Shown: one piece after another, positions 62,230 through 64,000 of the stretch
Numbering within the stretch: position 1 is the stretch's first letter
Layout: each line of letters begins with the position of its first letter
Assembly (NCBI RefSeq): GCF_009372255.1
Contig: NZ_LXGN01000007.1
Location: forward strand, 211,001-275,000
Reading direction: 5' to 3'
Length of the DNA stretch: 64,000 nucleotides
Source of the DNA: Acinetobacter guerrae
GTDB lineage: Bacteria > Pseudomonadota > Gammaproteobacteria > Pseudomonadales > Moraxellaceae
Notes under the pieces: model-generated
What the model saw: only the letters and a program-made list of their open reading frames with translations
Database searches by the model: none
What the model was told of the DNA's origin: nothing
Program-made: the position numbers and the translations under genes

Positions 62230-63678
62230 TCAGATCAAGACTTTTCGTTCAGAAGATGAAGGAATATGTAACGATTCGCGATATTTTGCTACTGTTCGAC
62301 GGGCAACATCGATACCTTCTTCTTTTAATAATTCTGCAATCGCATTATCAGACAAAGGCTTACGTGGATTTTCCGCTGAAATCATTTTCTTAATACGCGC
62401 ACGAATAGCGGTTGACGAACATTCGCCGCCAGATGTTGTGCCCACGTGACTTGAAAAAAAATATTTCAATTCAAACAAACCACGTGGCGTTAACATATAT
62501 TTATTGGTCGTAACCCTTGAAACTGTGGACTCGTGTAACTCAACCTCTTCCGCCACATCACGTAGTACAAGTGGCTTCATCCCTTCTGCACCAATTTCAA
62601 AAAAAGTGCGTTGATGTTCTACAATACAAGTCGCAACTTTTAATAAAGTTTTATGACGTTCATCAATACTCTTAATAAAATTTTTGGCTTCAAGCATTTG
62701 GTTACGCAGATAAAGATTTTCATCGCTCTGATCTGCTCTTCGAATCATATTTGAATAAAAAGAATTTATTCTCAACTTTGGCAAAACATCTGGATTTAAT
62801 TGCACTTGCCAGCTATTGTCTTTTTTATTAACCACTACATCAGGAATTTGATAGTCAGATTCCTGATTTTCAAAATCCGCGCCGGGATAAGGTTTTAATG
62901 TTTTTAATAAACCAATCGCCTCTTTTAATTGATTCATATTTAAACTTGAAGCTTTTAAAAGCTTATTTAAATCATTGGCAATAAATAATTCATAGTTTTG
63001 CAACAGACTTAAAGCTTCTTTTCTTGATGGTGTGTGTGCATCCATCACTTCTAATTGAATTTTTAAACATTCAGCCAAATTTACTGAGGCAACACCGACT
63101 GGGTCAAGTCGTTGTATATGTTTAATAACGACTAATATTTCATCATGCTCAATTTCTTCGTCATAATCAGCTTCAGCAAGTAAATGCTGTGCTGCCAATA
63201 ACACCTCTTCAATTTCTGCATCAAGAAAACCCTTTTCATCCAAACAATCGATAATGCAATAGGCAATCAACTTATCGACTGTAGAAAAATGCAATAAATT
63301 GACCTGCTCTAGAATATGTTCTTTTAAAGTATGATGAGCTTGACGATTATCTTCACGCTCTTCAAACTCTGGTGAAGCTAAGGCTGTTGATTGATGGGTA
63401 TAAACATCATCCCAATCTGTATCGACAGGAAGGTCATTAGGTAAATGATCTGCATTCAAATCTTGTGTTAAATCGTTAGTATCTTTGGTTTCCAAATGAT
63501 TTAAACTTTCTGCGATACTTTCATCTTCTATTTTTTCGAGTAATGGATTACTATCAAGTTGTATTTGGATTTCTTGTTCCAGTTCAAGACTAGACAATTG
63601 CAATAAACGAATTGCTTGTTGTAATTGAGGGGTGAGCGATAAACTATTCGCAACTTTCAATCCAACAGATAACTTCAT
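62230..63678 (-). CDS. rpoN: RNA polymerase sigma-54 factor
   Basis: 482 residues: Gln-rich activator-responsive region I (LSLTPQLQQAIRLLQLSSLE), acidic region II (about 60-120), core-binding domain and the DNA-binding part with the RpoN box ARRTVAKYRE (459-468) that reads -24 promoters. It needs enhancer-binding proteins to open promoters. The 150-base gap to hpf shows no terminator, so hpf may share its transcript. Confidence 0.96.
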   Translation of the reverse strand: MKLSVGLKVANSLSLTPQLQQAIRLLQLSSLELEQEIQIQLDSNPLLEKIEDESIAESLNHLETKDTNDLTQDLNADHLPNDLPVDTDWDDVYTHQSTALASPEFEEREDNRQAHHTLKEHILEQVNLLHFSTVDKLIAYCIIDCLDEKGFLDAEIEEVLLAAQHLLAEADYDEEIEHDEILVVIKHIQRLDPVGVASVNLAECLKIQLEVMDAHTPSRKEALSLLQNYELFIANDLNKLLKASSLNMNQLKEAIGLLKTLKPYPGADFENQESDYQIPDVVVNKKDNSWQVQLNPDVLPKLRINSFYSNMIRRADQSDENLYLRNQMLEAKNFIKSIDERHKTLLKVATCIVEHQRTFFEIGAEGMKPLVLRDVAEEVELHESTVSRVTTNKYMLTPRGLFELKYFFSSHVGTTSGGECSSTAIRARIKKMISAENPRKPLSDNAIAELLKEEGIDVARRTVAKYRESLHIPSSSERKVLI

Positions 63679-63848
63679 ACGACATCCTAACTATATTTAA
63701 CAAGCAAAAAATGTGCCTATGAAGTTATTTATAGCATAATTTTTAACGATATCCTACACAAACAATATGATCGAATAACATTCCATTACCCTGATAAGTC
63801 ATTTTTTAAAATTATATTTCCATTCTCGACTCACCATCTGAACAAAAA

Positions 63849-63884
63849 AAAGCACCCTAACCTGTTTAAAGATTAGGGTGCTTT
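63849..63884 (-). terminator. rRNA operon terminator
   Basis: AAAGCACCCTAA (63849-63860) pairs with TTAGGGTGCTTT (63873-63884). On the minus strand it ends in eight T. It closes the 5S gene 11 bases earlier. Confidence 0.93.
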
Positions 63885-63894
63885 AGATTTAAAA

Positions 63895-64000
63895 GCTGGC
63901 GATGACTTACTCTCACATGGCCAAGGCCACACTACCATCAGCGCGAAGAGGTTTCACTTCTGAGTTCGGGAAGGGATCAGGTGGTTCACTCTTGCTATTG
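63895..64000 (-). rRNA. rrf: 5S ribosomal RNA, 3' part
   Basis: On the minus strand this reads ...GAGTGAACCACCTGATCCC, TTCCCGAACTCAGAAGTGAA and ends GTAAGTCATCGCCAGC, matching gamma-proteobacterial 5S rRNA. About 10 bases of the 5' end lie beyond the window. The rest of the rRNA operon must continue to the right. Confidence 0.95.

Overview
The window is from an Acinetobacter chromosome. The evidence is the filA-filF gene cluster, the ibaG-murA-hisG-hisD-hisC and hpf-rpoN neighbourhoods, the A+T-rich codon use and the start of a ribosomal RNA operon at the right edge. I cannot name the species from sequence alone.

Left flank (1-6390): farnesyl diphosphate synthase, a PAS-GGDEF protein whose signature motif is destroyed, a prpF gene with no other methylcitrate genes around it, a repeat protein of unknown role, an aromatic amino acid permease, and tRNA-Arg(CCT).

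Integrated element (6372-27871, about 21.5 kb): a 20-bp piece of the tRNA-Arg 3' end is repeated at 27852-27871, which fixes both ends. The left half reads rightwards: a P4-type tyrosine integrase, an AlpA-like regulator, a KilA-N/antirepressor protein, a C4-like antisense RNA region, small proteins, a winged-helix replication protein with iteron-like repeats inside its gene, and a DnaB-type helicase. The middle reads leftwards and encodes only DNA-ejection-type internal virion proteins plus small accessory genes. One ejection protein carries a clean in-frame TAA. I see no terminase, portal, capsid or tail gene, so this is either a deleted prophage or a phage satellite that keeps its own ejection proteins. 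The right end carries a coiled-coil TIR protein, a frame-damaged small regulator and an AAA ATPase/subtilase pair of the IetAS type, which makes it an anti-phage cargo zone next to attR.

Right flank (27872-38342): a secreted acetamidase/formamidase-family protein, an IS5-type transposase scrap, an OprB-type porin, adenosine deaminase, a NERD protein, Ogt, a guanidinium exporter (SugE/Gdx) behind a two-hairpin guanidine-II riboswitch, and a copper locus (His-rich protein, CopA, CopB, plus a membrane protein). The 600-bp gap beyond it holds a CRP-type palindrome and five DnaA-box-like sequences spaced exactly 12 bp apart.

Core region (38950-64000): rpe, a DUF2218 protein, S-formylglutathione hydrolase, a membrane C13 peptidase, rsmJ, uppP, tsaB, a gamma-carbonic-anhydrase-like protein, two Nudix hydrolases, the fil cluster (filA first, with a terminator directly behind it), pabB, hisC, hisD, hisG, murA, ibaG, hpf, rpoN, and the 3' part of a 5S rRNA with its operon terminator. 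Most of these genes read leftwards.
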